A stretch of DNA of 64,000 nucleotides from Ricordea florida (Eukaryota > Cnidaria > Anthozoa > Corallimorpharia > Ricordeidae): assembly GCA_949710005.1 (NCBI GenBank), contig OX453275.1, positions 8,044,981-8,108,980 of the forward strand, given 5' to 3'. Shown piece after piece: positions 48,492-59,290 of the stretch (position 1 is the stretch's first letter; each line of letters begins with the position of its first letter). The notes under the pieces were generated by a model. The model did no database searches. It was given only the letters and a program-made list of their open reading frames with translations, and was not told the origin of the DNA. Position numbers and translations under genes: made by a program.

Positions 48492-49262
48492 GAATTCCAA
48501 AGAAACTTATTGATTCATATTTTATTTTATGAATGTTGTGCGTTATGTTTTGAATTATGCGATTTTTTATGAATTGTGCGATCGGATGCGATTTGAGGTC
48601 GATTGTGCGAAATCGCACCATCGCGTAATACTAGAAGGCCTGACAAAAAGAACTGACAAAGAATTTTCCTCTTTCAAAGTGCTTAAATTTTATAATTTTA
48701 ATAACTTGGAAAAAATCATGATAATACTCATAAACAATGGAATCCATATACAATAATTATGAGGTATCACACATATGAAAGTTGTTTTTTTTGTCATTTA
48801 ATTCTAAACTTACCGTTAATGTGCCTTTTTGTACAGCTGGAAATGAGGCAGGTTTGTATCGTGTTACATATATTTCAACAGCACCAGCCAAGATGCTGAA
48901 AACTCCAGCCACTAGCAGGAGAATGGATGCTATCTGGAATGGCGTGCTACTCACGGCAGCATGGTATTCTTCCTGAACTGTGACCCCAATACCAGCGCCA
49001 AACATAAAAACACCAAAAACCTAAATGAGGCAAGAAGAGCATTAACTAACTAACTAACCACTACCACAAACAATGAACTCTTACAGGTACAGTAAACCAG
49101 TACCAGCTCAAATCATAAAACTGGATTGACTGATGTATTAATATTTTATGGTTTAGTTAAAACTACATAAACTATACTTACAACTACACATAGCCCAATA
49201 CATGGAAGTGCTTTTGTGATAAAGAACCTCTTGGTCTGGCTGCCAGGTAGAATTGCATCCAT
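41611..49262 (-). CDS. Tetraspanin
   Basis: Seven exons: 49262-49182, 49020-48814, 45059-44985, 43223-43122, 42621-42475, 42317-42234 and 41664-41611. All borders are GT-AG and all junctions are in phase 0, giving 249 residues. Four membrane spans are visible: TM1 about residues 14-38 (ALPCIGLCVVVFGVFMFGAG), TM2 about 50-73 (IASILLLVAGVFSILAGAVE), TM3 97-119, and TM4 from LLIVALGGVIAGLIE into IAFLVTVIYV. The large extracellular loop has the defining CCG (KCCGVINYADW), DSCCK, a single Cys in HGCGF and the closing GCLEK, six cysteines for disulphides. Tetraspanins organise membrane microdomains with integrins and other partners. The tail is short (ERKFLKS). It is CD63/CD9-like in layout, subfamily not assigned. 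Introns hold two MITE-like elements. Confidence 0.93.
44140..44597. mobile_element. Harbinger-type MITE, TGCACCTATCAATGT ends, TAA target duplication
   Basis: The inverted ends begin TGCACCTATCAATGT and are flanked by TAA at 44137-44139 and 44598-44600. The interior is rich in G and C runs (CCCCGTGGGG near both ends). A related element, with the same first 15 bases, is at 58696-59040. The 3-bp TAA duplication fits Harbinger-mobilised MITEs. It lies in a tetraspanin intron. Confidence 0.85.
46608..46793. repeat. 186-bp near-perfect palindrome
   Basis: The left arm (AAATTGACGTCCGTTTTTTA, then GCGTCTGTCCTCTTATTGAT and onward) pairs with the right arm almost base for base across about 90 bp, with a loop around GCCTATCGGC. 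It has no coding content and lies in a tetraspanin intron. A partial copy of one arm (CATCAATAAGAGTACAGACAC) lies at about 46332-46353. Confidence 0.9.
46966..48399. mobile_element. Non-autonomous DNA transposon, 1434 bp, TTA target duplication
   Basis: A 23-bp perfect inverted repeat (starting GAGGCTGTCCGCGTAAGAAC) bounds the element, with TTA at 46963-46965 and 48400-48402. Only short random frames lie inside, so it needs a transposase supplied in trans. An internal direct repeat (ACAACATTNCCGCAAC...GGTCTTCAAATAAATC) occurs at 47943-47973 and 48102-48133. The 3-bp TTA duplication suggests the Harbinger superfamily. It lies in the intron between tetraspanin exons 2 and 3. Confidence 0.88.
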
Positions 49263-49839
49263 TGTTCTTGTTAAATGCAGCTGTAGAAGATCAATGAAAA
49301 AAAAATTAGAAATGATAAATAAAAGCTTGTCTAGAGTTTTCTCCTGTTAAAGAGGATGCTCATCTAACTCACTGTTACCAGTTACCTTGCAATATCTGAG
49401 CAGTTCTAATTTAACTAAATGTACCTATGTTAATTATAGTATAGAGAAGCTGGTAGTGGGTTGATTTATCACGATAAAGTTCCAGTTACATGTATCTCAT
49501 TGAAAATGTTTGAAACGGATCTAAAATGTCAAAAAAGGAAAAACAACTAGATTTTCGCTTGCCATCTACAGAGAAACAACTCTGCAAAAATGGCAGGAAG
49601 GAAATATGCAAACACCTTATTGTTCACCCTCCCCCTGAGAGGTGACCAGCGACACCTAACCCATGAGATTAATGATCTTTTATTCTGAGTTTCTGTCCAA
49701 GGAAGGTAATTTTTAAGGTCGCTGCACTTATTTCTGGGCAAAAACTCTGTTTACAAAAGAGCACTATCCTCAAGGGTTTTGTTGCATCACTGGTAACCTT
49801 GCAAAGGGATGGTGAACAATTATAAAAAATAAACAATGT
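49263..49839. other. Tetraspanin upstream region, no gene
   Basis: This is AT-rich DNA before the tetraspanin start codon and contains its presumed promoter and 5' untranslated exon. No distinct motif or open frame with a recognisable domain is seen. Confidence 0.4.
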
Positions 49840-50515
49840 CATTTTTAATGCTAATACTATGAAATATTCAAAAGTGCTTTACATAGAGAGAAGCTCCCAA
49901 ACTTAAAAGTCTATAAAGAGCATAAGATGAACTAAAAATACAAAAATATATAAGGGTGTACATAACACAAATCTACTGTACCAAAACTATAAACAGTGAT
50001 CAGCAATTTTAAAAAGATGTGTTTTCAATCGTTTTTGAAAATATCTAAAGATGAGCTTGATCGCATGGCCAGGGGCAGATTGTTTCCTAAAAATGGACCT
50101 GAATGAGAAAAGGCGCAGTTTCCACGTGTAGTGCATTTCGCTCTTGGCACGGATAAAAGGGCTTGATTACAGGTACAAAGGGTGAATCTCAAGTTAGATT
50201 TGTGACTGAGAAGATCCTTTATGTATTCTGGTGCTTTGTCATTAAGAGCCTTGTAGAAGAGGAGTAGTAGCTTAAATTGAATTCTAAACTTTACTGGAAA
50301 TCAGTGGAGGTTAATAAGAGCAGGGCTGATGTGATCAAACTTAGGAATCTGATATATCAGTCTAGCAGCAGCATTCATAATGTTCTGAAGACGATCAAGT
50401 TGATAGTTGGGAAGACCAAAAAGAAACGAATAACAGTAGTCAAGGTGCGAGGTGACAAAGGCATGAACCAATGTTATGTTATGTCTTAGCTTGCACAGTT
50501 GCATTCCATCATTCT
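49840..50515 (-). mobile_element. LINE 3' end with reverse-transcriptase tail
   Basis: The minus strand reads AFVTSHLDYCYSFLFGLPNY, then DRLQNIMNAAARLIYQ and FDHISPAL, followed in a shifted frame by LLLLFYKALNDKAPEYI. This is the C-terminal part of CR1/Jockey-group reverse transcriptases. The 3' tail ends in TGTAAAGCACTTTTGAA-like sequence near 49870. It is truncated at the 5' end and has frameshifts. Confidence 0.75.
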
Positions 50516-50756
50516 TGCTTTAGCTAAAAAATATTAGAACTAACAAAATCCTGTACTTGGGTGATCATATTGTGTAACTAAAAAATGGATTTAATATAGT
50601 AGTCTCTGGGCTGAAAGGAGTGCAATTCGAGTCTCAAATCACCCTTGTGTCATGGCTGAGCTAATTGCATTCCATCACGGTCAACTGCTATCACTAAAAA
50701 TTAATGCACGACTGTGGTAAATTGTTGTATACAGCAAGTAAGGTTTCATTCCTTCG

Positions 50757-51012
50757 GTGCAATCCGGATTTCGATATGCAATCCGACATCACACAGATCA
50801 TGAAGCATAAAAGGAACCGATGAATCCACTATGGACAAGGATTCATCGATTCCTTTGATGCGCCATGATACAAGTGTGTGATCCGGATTTGGATTTGTCA
50901 TCTTAGATCACACGGATCATGAGGCATCAAAGCAACCGATGAATCCACTCTGGACAAGGATTCGTCGGTTCTTTTGGTGCACCATGATATGAGTGATCTC
51001 GGATCACAGATC
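50757..51012. repeat. Tandem pair of palindromic units
   Basis: Two units of about 120 bp (50764-50880 and 50882-51010) each contain the inverted pair CCGATGAATCCACT...GGATTCATCGATTCC with outer arms CACGGATCATGAGGC and GCGCCATGATAC. The units differ at several sites. Confidence 0.75.
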
Positions 51013-51352
51013 CAAATCCTGATCATACACACTGTACCAGAGAGACGCACCCTATACTAATTAAAATTTCCATGAGGTTGCTACAATTCACGGAATGCCG
51101 AAGTCAGAAAGTCGACATAAAAAAACTAGAATAAACACTGTACATCCATGATATATCATTTCGATGCACCAATCAAAATAATAGCAAACAAAAAATCAAA
51201 AGGAAGAACAAGCTTAAACATGATTCGTTCAAGTACGATGATGGCCTTGAGTTTTTGCTCATGATACAAACTCTATTCCTCAACAAATGGTGTAAAAATA
51301 AAAGAATGATTAATAAAGGTTAACTAAGGTTTAGCCATAACCTAGCACTAAC

Positions 51353-51667
51353 CTAAGACTTGTCGTTCCACGTACACGTTATAACAACGTGTCTCTGAAT
51401 ACCCTGCCACTCTCGAGCTCCGCCTCGTCGACTCGCTTTCCAAAGAAGCTTGAGGGAATTTCTCTTCTCCCAAGTTCGATCCCAGGACTTAGACCACAAG
51501 CACAAGTCACACGATAACCCTACGAGGGGGTGGGCTGGGAGCATATCGACAGTCTTGAACTCAAGCACTTTTTCCGTTTCAGTTCTGATACCGAACGCGA
51601 TACGATTGGTGTGATTGGTCCAAGCAGCGTCCTTTATCATAAGGACGGTGCTCGTCGCTCGCGTCAT
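51353..51667 (-). CDS. Unassigned 104-residue open frame
   Basis: The ATG at 51667 sits in a reasonable start context (GGAAGATGACG). The frame is open to 51353, basic, with seven tryptophans and several cysteines (LSCDLCLWSKSW). No domain is recognised and no splice partner is evident. It could be a repeat-derived frame. Confidence 0.25.
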   Translation of the reverse strand: MTRATSTVLMIKDAAWTNHTNRIAFGIRTETEKVLEFKTVDMLPAHPLVGLSCDLCLWSKSWDRTWEKRNSLKLLWKASRRGGAREWQGIQRHVVITCTWNDKS

Positions 51668-51699
51668 CTTCCATAGTGAAAAAGAAAAAAAGTAACGAC

Positions 51700-52868
51700 G
51701 GCAGAATTATCCCAAATGTGAGTTTCCTAACATTTTGTTAGATACCCTGGACGAACTGAAAAAATTCCTTTTTACAACTTAGAAGACAGCGAAAACAATC
51801 TCCTAGCAACACGTCGCAAGTTAAAAGATCGAAATAGGCTGAAATTGAATATCTTTAGATCTGTTGTCAGGTAAATTTTAATCACGTGCTAAGGGTGAAT
51901 ATTTATAAAAATTGGGGTTAAACAGGAGCGAATCGTTTGAACCCCCACCTACTCTCTTGGACTGAAATAAAATACAGTGGAAGCTCTCACGAACGACCAC
52001 CTCGGGCATTCGAAAAGGCGGTTGTAAAAAGACCACGCGATGAAACAATAGCGACTGGTTGGTTACGAGAGCTTTAATGTATTAGCATATAGCTTGCTGA
52101 GTTATGCCAATCAGACTCTTTGAGTGGTCGGTTACGAGAACTTAAAAACAAAGGAAAAGACAAGTTGATTATTCTCAAAAGTGGTCGTGGTCGCTTGCGA
52201 GAGTGGTTACTTATATTAAGAGAGGTCTTCCTTACAGAGTTTAAGTGACAGTTCAAACAGCATTTGACAAAGGTGTCCGAAATTAGAGCTGGTCAGTTAC
52301 GAGAGTGCATGGCCGCAAGGAGAGCTTCCACTATACAGTACTTATCAACCGGAGGATACCAAAATCACAATAATTGAACGGCTGGGATTCGGAAGGGTCC
52401 TCAAAACCTTTCAACCCTTATGTACACATGTCGATTGAATGACATTCTGAGCCATTCCTGTTGGACTGATCCAGAGATGTGCTTTGTTGGGGTCGGCAAG
52501 AGTTCTTAGGAAGGTGCTGGAGATTTAGAAAGTAGAGAAAAAAGCAAACAAGGGATGTTTCTTGGCTTTCCTTGGCAACTTGTTGTTAACCGGAGCCAAT
52601 GAAGAAACCAGCTTCTATATTATCAATAGCTGTGTGAATCTTATAATAATAATAATGATAATGATAATAATAATAATCATCATCCCGTATAAGCATTAGC
52701 GAACTACAAAAGATAACCTTGCTGGGTACAGCACACATTTTGAGGAGGGTATTATCAAGCTAAAAACTGGCAACCCTTTAGCGCCTCAGGACCATGGTTT
52801 GTTCTCGGCCGTAAAGATTATCAGCAAACATTAAGTGAGAACGGTTTCATAATAATAACAATAATAAC

Positions 52869-52904
<36 letters not shown>

Positions 52905-52960
52905 TTATTTACTTATATTGCGCGTGTTGCGAGGGTGGAAGTGGGGGCTCTAAACTTAAC
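51700..52960. other. Non-coding, microsatellites
   Basis: No gene is recognised. AAT/TGA-type microsatellites lie at 52640-52682 and 52846-52904. The stretch 51975-52335 repeats the phrase GGTTACGAGAGCTT / GGTCAGTTACGAGAGTGC on the same strand, and may be a degenerate tandem repeat. Confidence 0.5.
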
Positions 52961-52961
52961 A

Positions 52962-53137
52962 AATAAAGAAGCCTAAGCCGTTTATTACACTGTGATAAAA
53001 CACGACGGGCATTTGAGAACACGAGTGAAATGTAGAAAACACGAGCCGCAGGCGAGTGTATTCTACATTTCTCGAGTGTTCTCAAATGGCCGGAGTGTTT
53101 TAATCACAGTGTAATACACGGCTTAGGCTTCTTTATT
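52962..53137. repeat. 176-bp palindrome
   Basis: The outer arms AATAAAGAAGCCTAAGCCG and CGGCTTAGGCTTCTTTATT, with inner arms CACTGTGATAAAAC and GTTTTAATCACAGTG and further pairing to the centre, form a long fold-back with few mismatches. Probably a MITE. Confidence 0.85.
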
Positions 53138-53964
53138 CGCTTTATGATATAGTTTTTACATGCCGCGAGTAGAAACAACAAAGCACACAGATCGACAAAC
53201 TGACGCCATTTAATACCAACTTCTCGACTGTTTTCGCTTCTTCTTTATTTGATTTATTATTCTCAGCTTCAAAACTTTCTGCTGCTTAGTAGAAAACTCC
53301 ATCGTGAATTTATTCTAAGAAAATGTTTTTCGCCATCTCTTACAGAATTGTCGAGTAGAGGTAATGTGGCGAAAAACAATAAAACACGCTTTTTCTATGT
53401 TTTATACTCTGATAAAACATGGTTTTTTGACCAATCAGAGCGCGCGTAAGAACGTAGCTATATTATAAAACAAAATAAAACCTGAGTCGTAACAATGTCA
53501 TGTTGGATCATAAGACTTCCTGTTGAATAAAATCGTCTTACTCTGTCTTCCCAAAAGCGAAAGCCTGAGTCAAAATTTAGGCTTCCTTTTATATGTTCAG
53601 TCACAAATCGTTGTCGATGTCCTAATGCGCATGTGTTCAGCCCGAGATTCTCTGGGACAAATTTAATCTTGTCCCCAGAGCTCGCTCTTCAAGGTACGAG
53701 TTTGGAACAACATTCAAAGGCCAAAGAAAATTCAGGATTTTCTACAGTGGAATCCGATTTCACGCAGACATGCGTCTAGTAATTTTAGGACCTAGAAAAC
53801 ACCACAGACCGAGGCTACTCAATTTCGGGAGGCTAAACTGTAACACCTACAGCAACCAGGAGCCCACTACTTCCTCTATCGAACAGATCATTTGTAGACA
53901 TGATGCTTTATTGCATTACCTAATATATTAGAAGTTTTATGCGTTATCGAGCTAGCGTGAGGTC

Positions 53965-54310
53965 GATATGTTTGCATGTTAGCCGATTTTTTTTTTTTTT
54001 GCGTTGAGGATAATAGAAACGCAAAACGAGTGAGGCCAATATACAGAGATCTTGATCAACCAAGCCTGGTCGTTAAGGGACTTATTATATGGCTATTTTC
54101 GTTTGATTTGTTTTGCGGGATAACGCGGGAAAACCCGAGCGGGCAAATTAAGCCCATCTTGCTCGCCGGGGCAGCCAATTAGAACTCAGGATTCGCCTGA
54201 TATTGTCCGCTCACGAAACCAGCCAAAAATAAATGCTACTTATTAACCGAGAGTGAGGTCATTACAGGGAAATCTTGCCCGCTCAGCAGCCAATCAGAGC
54301 GCGCGAACTA
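53965..54310. mobile_element. Second member of the GAGCGGGCAAGAT fold-back family
   Basis: It contains inverted GAGCGGGCAA / ATCTTGCCCGCTC motifs, GTTTCGTTTGATTTG-like filler, GGCCAATATACAGAGATCTTG and GACCAAGC-type ends resembling 26323-26817. More degraded than that copy. Confidence 0.5.
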
Positions 54311-55120
54311 TTGTCATTTGTGGCCATATAATAGATGTTAGTTATTACGTCCATAAGCGAGTATCATTTAGGAAACCTCAACGCTACTCTTCGCCTACCC
54401 GAGGAGCAATACAAAAAAAGAGCAAGTTTAACAAACACTCTTTAACGAAACATCAACTTGCTTTTCATAAACCACTTTTTTTGCAGCGAAAATAGAGATG
54501 GTCGCCAAGGGGCACAAAACTACACCACGTAGAGTTAAACATTCCAGATGAAAATTTCCACTGGGTTGCATAGAGTTGAGCACTCCTTCTGACCACTCCC
54601 ACCGGGTTACTCCGGTACCGGAGGGGGACACGGGGTTGACATGGGTCCTCCATCTACCAGGCTTGGCCGTTGAGGTTGAGGGGGCTTTGGTGCAGTTGCC
54701 TCCCTATAGAAAAAAAAACACAAACAAACAAACAAACAAAGGAAATTTGAGAAGAGTTGGGGCATTCTGTTTGACTCCAGCACGAGTACCATTACGAATT
54801 TCTTCCCCATTGCAATACCCTATGCCACAGACGCAAACTAATCGCGGCTAGCTTAACCGAGATGTTTTGTTTCGTCTGCGGCGCAAGGGAGGGCGATTCT
54901 CGACCTCAGAGTACTACCGGCGAATACAGAGTACCTGGGAGTAACAAGAGGGAACTGGAGTGAACTCGCCCCGGGTTAAATAGACTTGAGAAATTCTTAT
55001 GATCATTCGCATCGCTTTACTCCGGCACTAGCGGTGGCGAAGGAAAGCCACGATTCATGAGAAAATCAGATTCTACTTAACTTCAAAAACTTAACTAAAC
55101 TTGTACTACGCATTAATCTA
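54311..55120. other. Non-coding, no gene recognised
   Basis: Overlapping short frames are present on both strands without domain patterns. An ACAAACAAACAAAC run lies at 54718-54739. Confidence 0.4.
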
Positions 55121-55129
55121 TCCTTATAT

Positions 55130-55740
55130 TATCTATTGTAATTCCACCTGGTCATCTACATATGTATAGAATTTAAATAGAATTCTTATTCTGCAAAACC
55201 GGGTTGTGCGAGCCATAACCAATTCAGACTATCGAGCACATACCTGTACTTCTCCCTTCTTTGCTCAACATCGCATTTTAGATATTTTTCAAGTTAATTC
55301 TTTTCATAAAGCCAAATTTATGTTTTATTATCACAATAAATTGTTACCCCCAATTTTTCTCAATTTGTTTGAAACTGGCAGTCAAGTGCATAACTATGGC
55401 ACCGGGACAGCCAACAGCTATCGATCACACTCTTGTCGTACAAGGTAAAAACAATTTACAATCCTCTATAGAGGCCCAAAGATTTGGAACTCCTCTCCAG
55501 CCTCTATTTCCCACTCATCAAGTTTTCCTAGTTTCAGAAATAAAATGCTCGACTTTTAGCTGAAATAATCTTAATTGACTAGCCGCGCATACGCAGCAAT
55601 ATATAATGTTTTATGATATTGTGATACGAGGTGGCCTCGGTTATAAGCCTGATGGTTTACCGAGGTCTCCTAGCCAGCAAATCCTAAGCTGTAAACTAAA
55701 CTGTCTTTACTAATGGCAAATAAATGATGATGACGATGAG
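55130..55740 (+). mobile_element. LINE 3' end, CR1-like
   Basis: The plus strand encodes LQNRVVRAITNSDYRAHT, then RILDIFQVNSFHKAKFMFYY and LLPPIFLNLFE, then (next frame) RGPKIWNSSPASISHSSSF, the usual C-terminus of CR1-group reverse transcriptases. The 3' untranslated tail with GAGGTGGCCTC ends in AATAAATGATGATGACG. Upstream reverse-transcriptase motifs are missing (5' truncation). The tail matches 35550-35716. Confidence 0.75.
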
Positions 55741-55797
55741 ATTTCTTCCTTAGGGGTTCGGCGTTTTGCGGGTTAACTCAAATGCAATAAATAAATT

Positions 55798-56087
55798 AGG
55801 GACGGACAATTAGAAAAGTGATGGGGGGGGGGTGGGGAATTTTCAGCTTGCACGAATTTTTTTTTCGCTCACTGCTTGTGCAGGAATTTTTTTTTCAGGT
55901 GAACCCCTCTACACGAATTGTTTTTTACTACGTGTGAAAAAGTCACAATTGGACCTACAGTCTGCATGAATTTTTTTTACCTTCTTCTTTGCATGAATTT
56001 TGTTTTGGCATTTTCCCTTGCATGAATTTTTTTTTGGTTTTTTCCTCACCCCCCCCCCCCCCATCACTTTTCTAATGGTCCGTCCCT
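55798..56087. mobile_element. MITE with AGGGACGGAC ends
   Basis: AGGGACGGACAATTAGAAAA and the poly-G that follows are complementary to the right end (poly-C, TTTTCTAATGGTCCGTCCCT). The interior repeats TGCATGAATTTTTTTT-like phrases about seven times. No coding sequence. Confidence 0.8.
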
Positions 56088-56880
56088 TAGTATAACAACT
56101 CAGTAACCTTCGCATTTTGAGCAATCTGATTGACTCACTCTCTCGGGATATTCAGCACTATTCACCTCCTACTAGGTGAACAGTGCCGTGACTTCTGTGT
56201 GAAAGTGAATTTTGGTCGAAGAAAAATTAATGGCCAGCATAGGCGTACCCGCTGGGGGGATGGGGAGGAAGGGGGCAGGGTCGCCCCCCCCCCCGTTTCG
56301 AAAATTTCAGTTAAAACGCTCATTTTTCAGGCAAAAGCACTTGTAATAAAACTAAAAAAAAGGAAGAGAAAAGGAAAACAGGACTGTCGTTCCAAACGTT
56401 AGACCTTTAACAAGTTTCTGATTTTACTATATCGATTGTCAACAGTGATCATAGAGTATGCGTGTTTTCAAAATGTGTACTTTTGGAATTCTGACTGTTT
56501 CATTAACGTGAGAATTATATAAGTGCGTTTGTAACCAGCTTACAGCACTCACGCACTTCGGCAGTGTAATTTTTTTCGGGCAAGAAGGTCATCCCCCCTA
56601 CCAATTCCAAAGGCGTCCGTACGCGTATGATGGCTGGTGTCAATTTTTGCTTCACAGCTGTTTCCGGGAGATGTCACAGAGGTTGATTCATTGGTATTTA
56701 GAAAACAGTCCTAAGAAAGTACGCGCGCTGATTGGTTAGAAATCGTGTTTCTATAACTCGATAGAAACACAGAACTAGCACGAGCTGTTGACGTAATGAT
56801 GACACGAGCAAAGAGAATTTACATTTTGATAATCAAAGCTAACAAGTTGCTTTTCTTTTTTTCGTCGCGGTGTTTTCTAA

Positions 56881-56951
56881 AAGAAATAGAAAACATGTTC
56901 TTCGTGTTTCTATTGAGTTATAGAAACACTCGTGAAAGTTTGGGAGAACTC

Positions 56952-56982
<31 letters not shown>

Positions 56983-57070
56983 CGTGTTCCCACAACATTT
57001 CTCGTTCTCCCAAACTTTCACTCGTGTTTCTATAACTCGATAGAAACACGGTACATGTTTTCTATTTCTT
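56881..57070. repeat. 190-bp palindrome
   Basis: AAGAAATAGAAAACATGT pairs with ACATGTTTTCTATTTCTT, and the arms continue through GTGTTTCTAT...ATAGAAACAC and AAAGTTTGGGAGAAC...GTTCTCCCAAACTTT. A neighbouring half-copy (ATAGAAACAC) lies at 56729-56771. Confidence 0.85.
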
Positions 57071-57537
57071 AAATACTAAAACAATTATTCTCTTTAATCT
57101 CGGTGAAGATTGGGTTTATTCACCTCGATTTCAGAGAATACCTTTTAAGTGTAGCACACCTGGAAACGAGTTGAATGGTCATTTTCACCGCTCCTTCCTT
57201 TGAAAATCGTCGGTTATCCAAGTCTACCATGAACTGCTTACTAAAGTCATCATTTCCGCGAAGTACGGCTTTACCTTCCCTTAGCGGAAAGGCGCAATCA
57301 TCGCTCATTACATACTAGAATTTATCCAGGATAAAGGAAAATAAAAAAAAAATATGATACAACTTATAAAAAGGAAACGCGAGGTTAACCTTAAAACGTT
57401 CCCTTAAAAATGTTAGAAAAAATTATAAATATAAGTACAATACAAATAAAAGCACAGGGTGACAATGAGAAAAATACGATATCACTTACTATATATTTAC
57501 AAATGATTTGAGAAATGGTTTCAGCCATATTGAAATT

Positions 57538-57638
57538 TGATAATAATAATAATAATAATAATAACAATGACAATAACAACAACAATAACACTTCTTCTAC
57601 AAATCTTAATAATAAAAATGATAATAATGATAATAATG

Positions 57639-57682
<44 letters not shown>
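57538..57682 (+). repeat. AAT microsatellite
   Basis: Long, interrupted AAT/AAC/AATGAT arrays, ending exactly where copy 2 of the segmental duplication begins. The long frames of Asn or Ile read from it are artefacts. Confidence 0.95.
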
Positions 57683-58695
57683 CCTGATCCAAGAATCTAT
57701 GATGAAACAGCGCAGGAAACAGCAAAGAAGACGCGCCGCGTTTGTCATTAGAAACTCATGATCGATCTACAAGTTGTGACTTTAAAGACTTTACTCTGAC
57801 TAACGCCAGACGATTTTACTCGTCACAGGGAGACCCCTTAGGGCTTAAAGGGTTAATAAAAACAAGCCAAAGTTTTGCCCAGTTGATTCTCTTCCTCGTG
57901 TTTCAAAATTTGTTTAATACACGTTTTTATGGTCTTAGACAAAGCAAACGCACATTAAACATCACTATCATAAAGATTAATACCTGGCGGGTAAGTAGTA
58001 CTTCCTCGGTTTCGCAATGTTTCATAGAACGTGGTCGGAAGTTTCCTGCAGGGTGAAAATAGCAAATGGCACTGACACTTCAAATACGGCCCTCCATTAA
58101 ATGGCTAACAGGGGAAAAGACAGGTAGCAACCATATATTGAGTGGCCGCTTTAGGGGGCTTATCAGTGATAATGACTTATTGACTGTGTAAGTGCGCGAT
58201 CTGAATAGCTATCTAAGGTCGGTCTGTTGACCAATGAGACGGCAAGTTTGAGCTACCGACTATAATATTATATGAAAAATCGATGGAAACCGAGCATCAG
58301 AATTCTGACAGTTTTCACGAATATACTCTTTAGACCATCTAAAACCTGGCGCGCCAGATTACACTGACTAAGACTTCTACAACTGGTCACTCAATGGAGG
58401 ACGGCCGCTTCATAAATAGGAAGAAGTTGAATAATGTTTTCACATTATTTCAATATGGTAACATCTTTGTGATCTTACTATTTTCTCGATACACAACCAA
58501 TAGCAATCAGTTGGTCGAAGGGATTCCCTACACAACAAACAAATATATTTGTTGCGAGACTGATGGAGCACTATTCTTTAGTTTTGGACCACATCAAGTT
58601 GTCTACGATGCTCCAAAGGTGAGGCCACGTGTTTTGGGCGTTCTCCAGTATTTTTATCACGCCGCACAGGAACTGGATCTAGTCGTTATAAGTGA

Positions 58696-59040
58696 TGCAC
58701 CTATCAATGTTAAGCCGCAGGGGGGGGGAGGCCGGGCATAGGCGGGGGATTTGAACTCAGATCATTTTTTCTGTTCAAATGCCCGACCCCAGGGACGTTA
58801 TCGCTGGTCAAAAGAGTGCAAATTCCCCATCCCCCCCTCCAGAAAAAGGTCAAGGCATTGGTCAAACAAGAATTAAAATAGGGATATACAGAAAACAGGC
58901 TACTAACGGTTAAAGTCAAAAGTCCCGACCCCCGGGATTCGACGAATGATCAAAAGTCCCCACCACGGGCAGACTTATTACGTCAAATCCCCCGCCTATA
59001 CCCGGCCTCCCCCCCCTGCGGCTTAACATTGATAGGTGCA
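58696..59040. mobile_element. MITE in copy 2, same family as 44140-44597
   Basis: The ends begin TGCACCTATCAATGTTAAGC and are complementary. The flanks are TGA (58693-58695) and TAA (59041-59043); copy 1 at 1032-1034 shows the uninterrupted site AAG-TAA-GG. This proves insertion, or clean loss from copy 1, with a TAA duplication now mutated on one side. Confidence 0.9.
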
Positions 59041-59185
59041 TAAGGCGTTGCTTGCGTTAGCCCCGGCGTCGCAGACGAAATGTAACTTCGGTTGGGTAAC
59101 TGGGGGCGCTTACCATTTCACCAAAAAGTCCGTAAACTCCCGTTGGAAGTCAAATGGAACGGTTCAATTCAGTTTGGTCCGACCG

Positions 59186-59290
59186 AAATATTTGGTACCA
59201 CTATATAGTGCGACTACTCGAAATGTTTGGTACCACTATATAGTGCGACTACTCGAAATGTTTGGTACCACTATATAGGGCGACTACTCG
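59186..59290 (+). repeat. 35-bp tandem triplication
   Basis: The unit AAATRTTTGGTACCACTATA plus 15 bp occurs three times in a row. Copy 1 has a single unit, and it is within this unit that the fold-back/Harbinger insertion lies. Confidence 0.95.

Noticed and set aside
57120..57308. Minus-strand 62-residue frame
   Set aside because: It overlaps a sequence with AACAATTATTCT ends shared with fold-back elements; no domain is seen.
57515..57761. Long open frames of Asn or Ile repeats on both strands
   Set aside because: They are translations of the AAT microsatellite.
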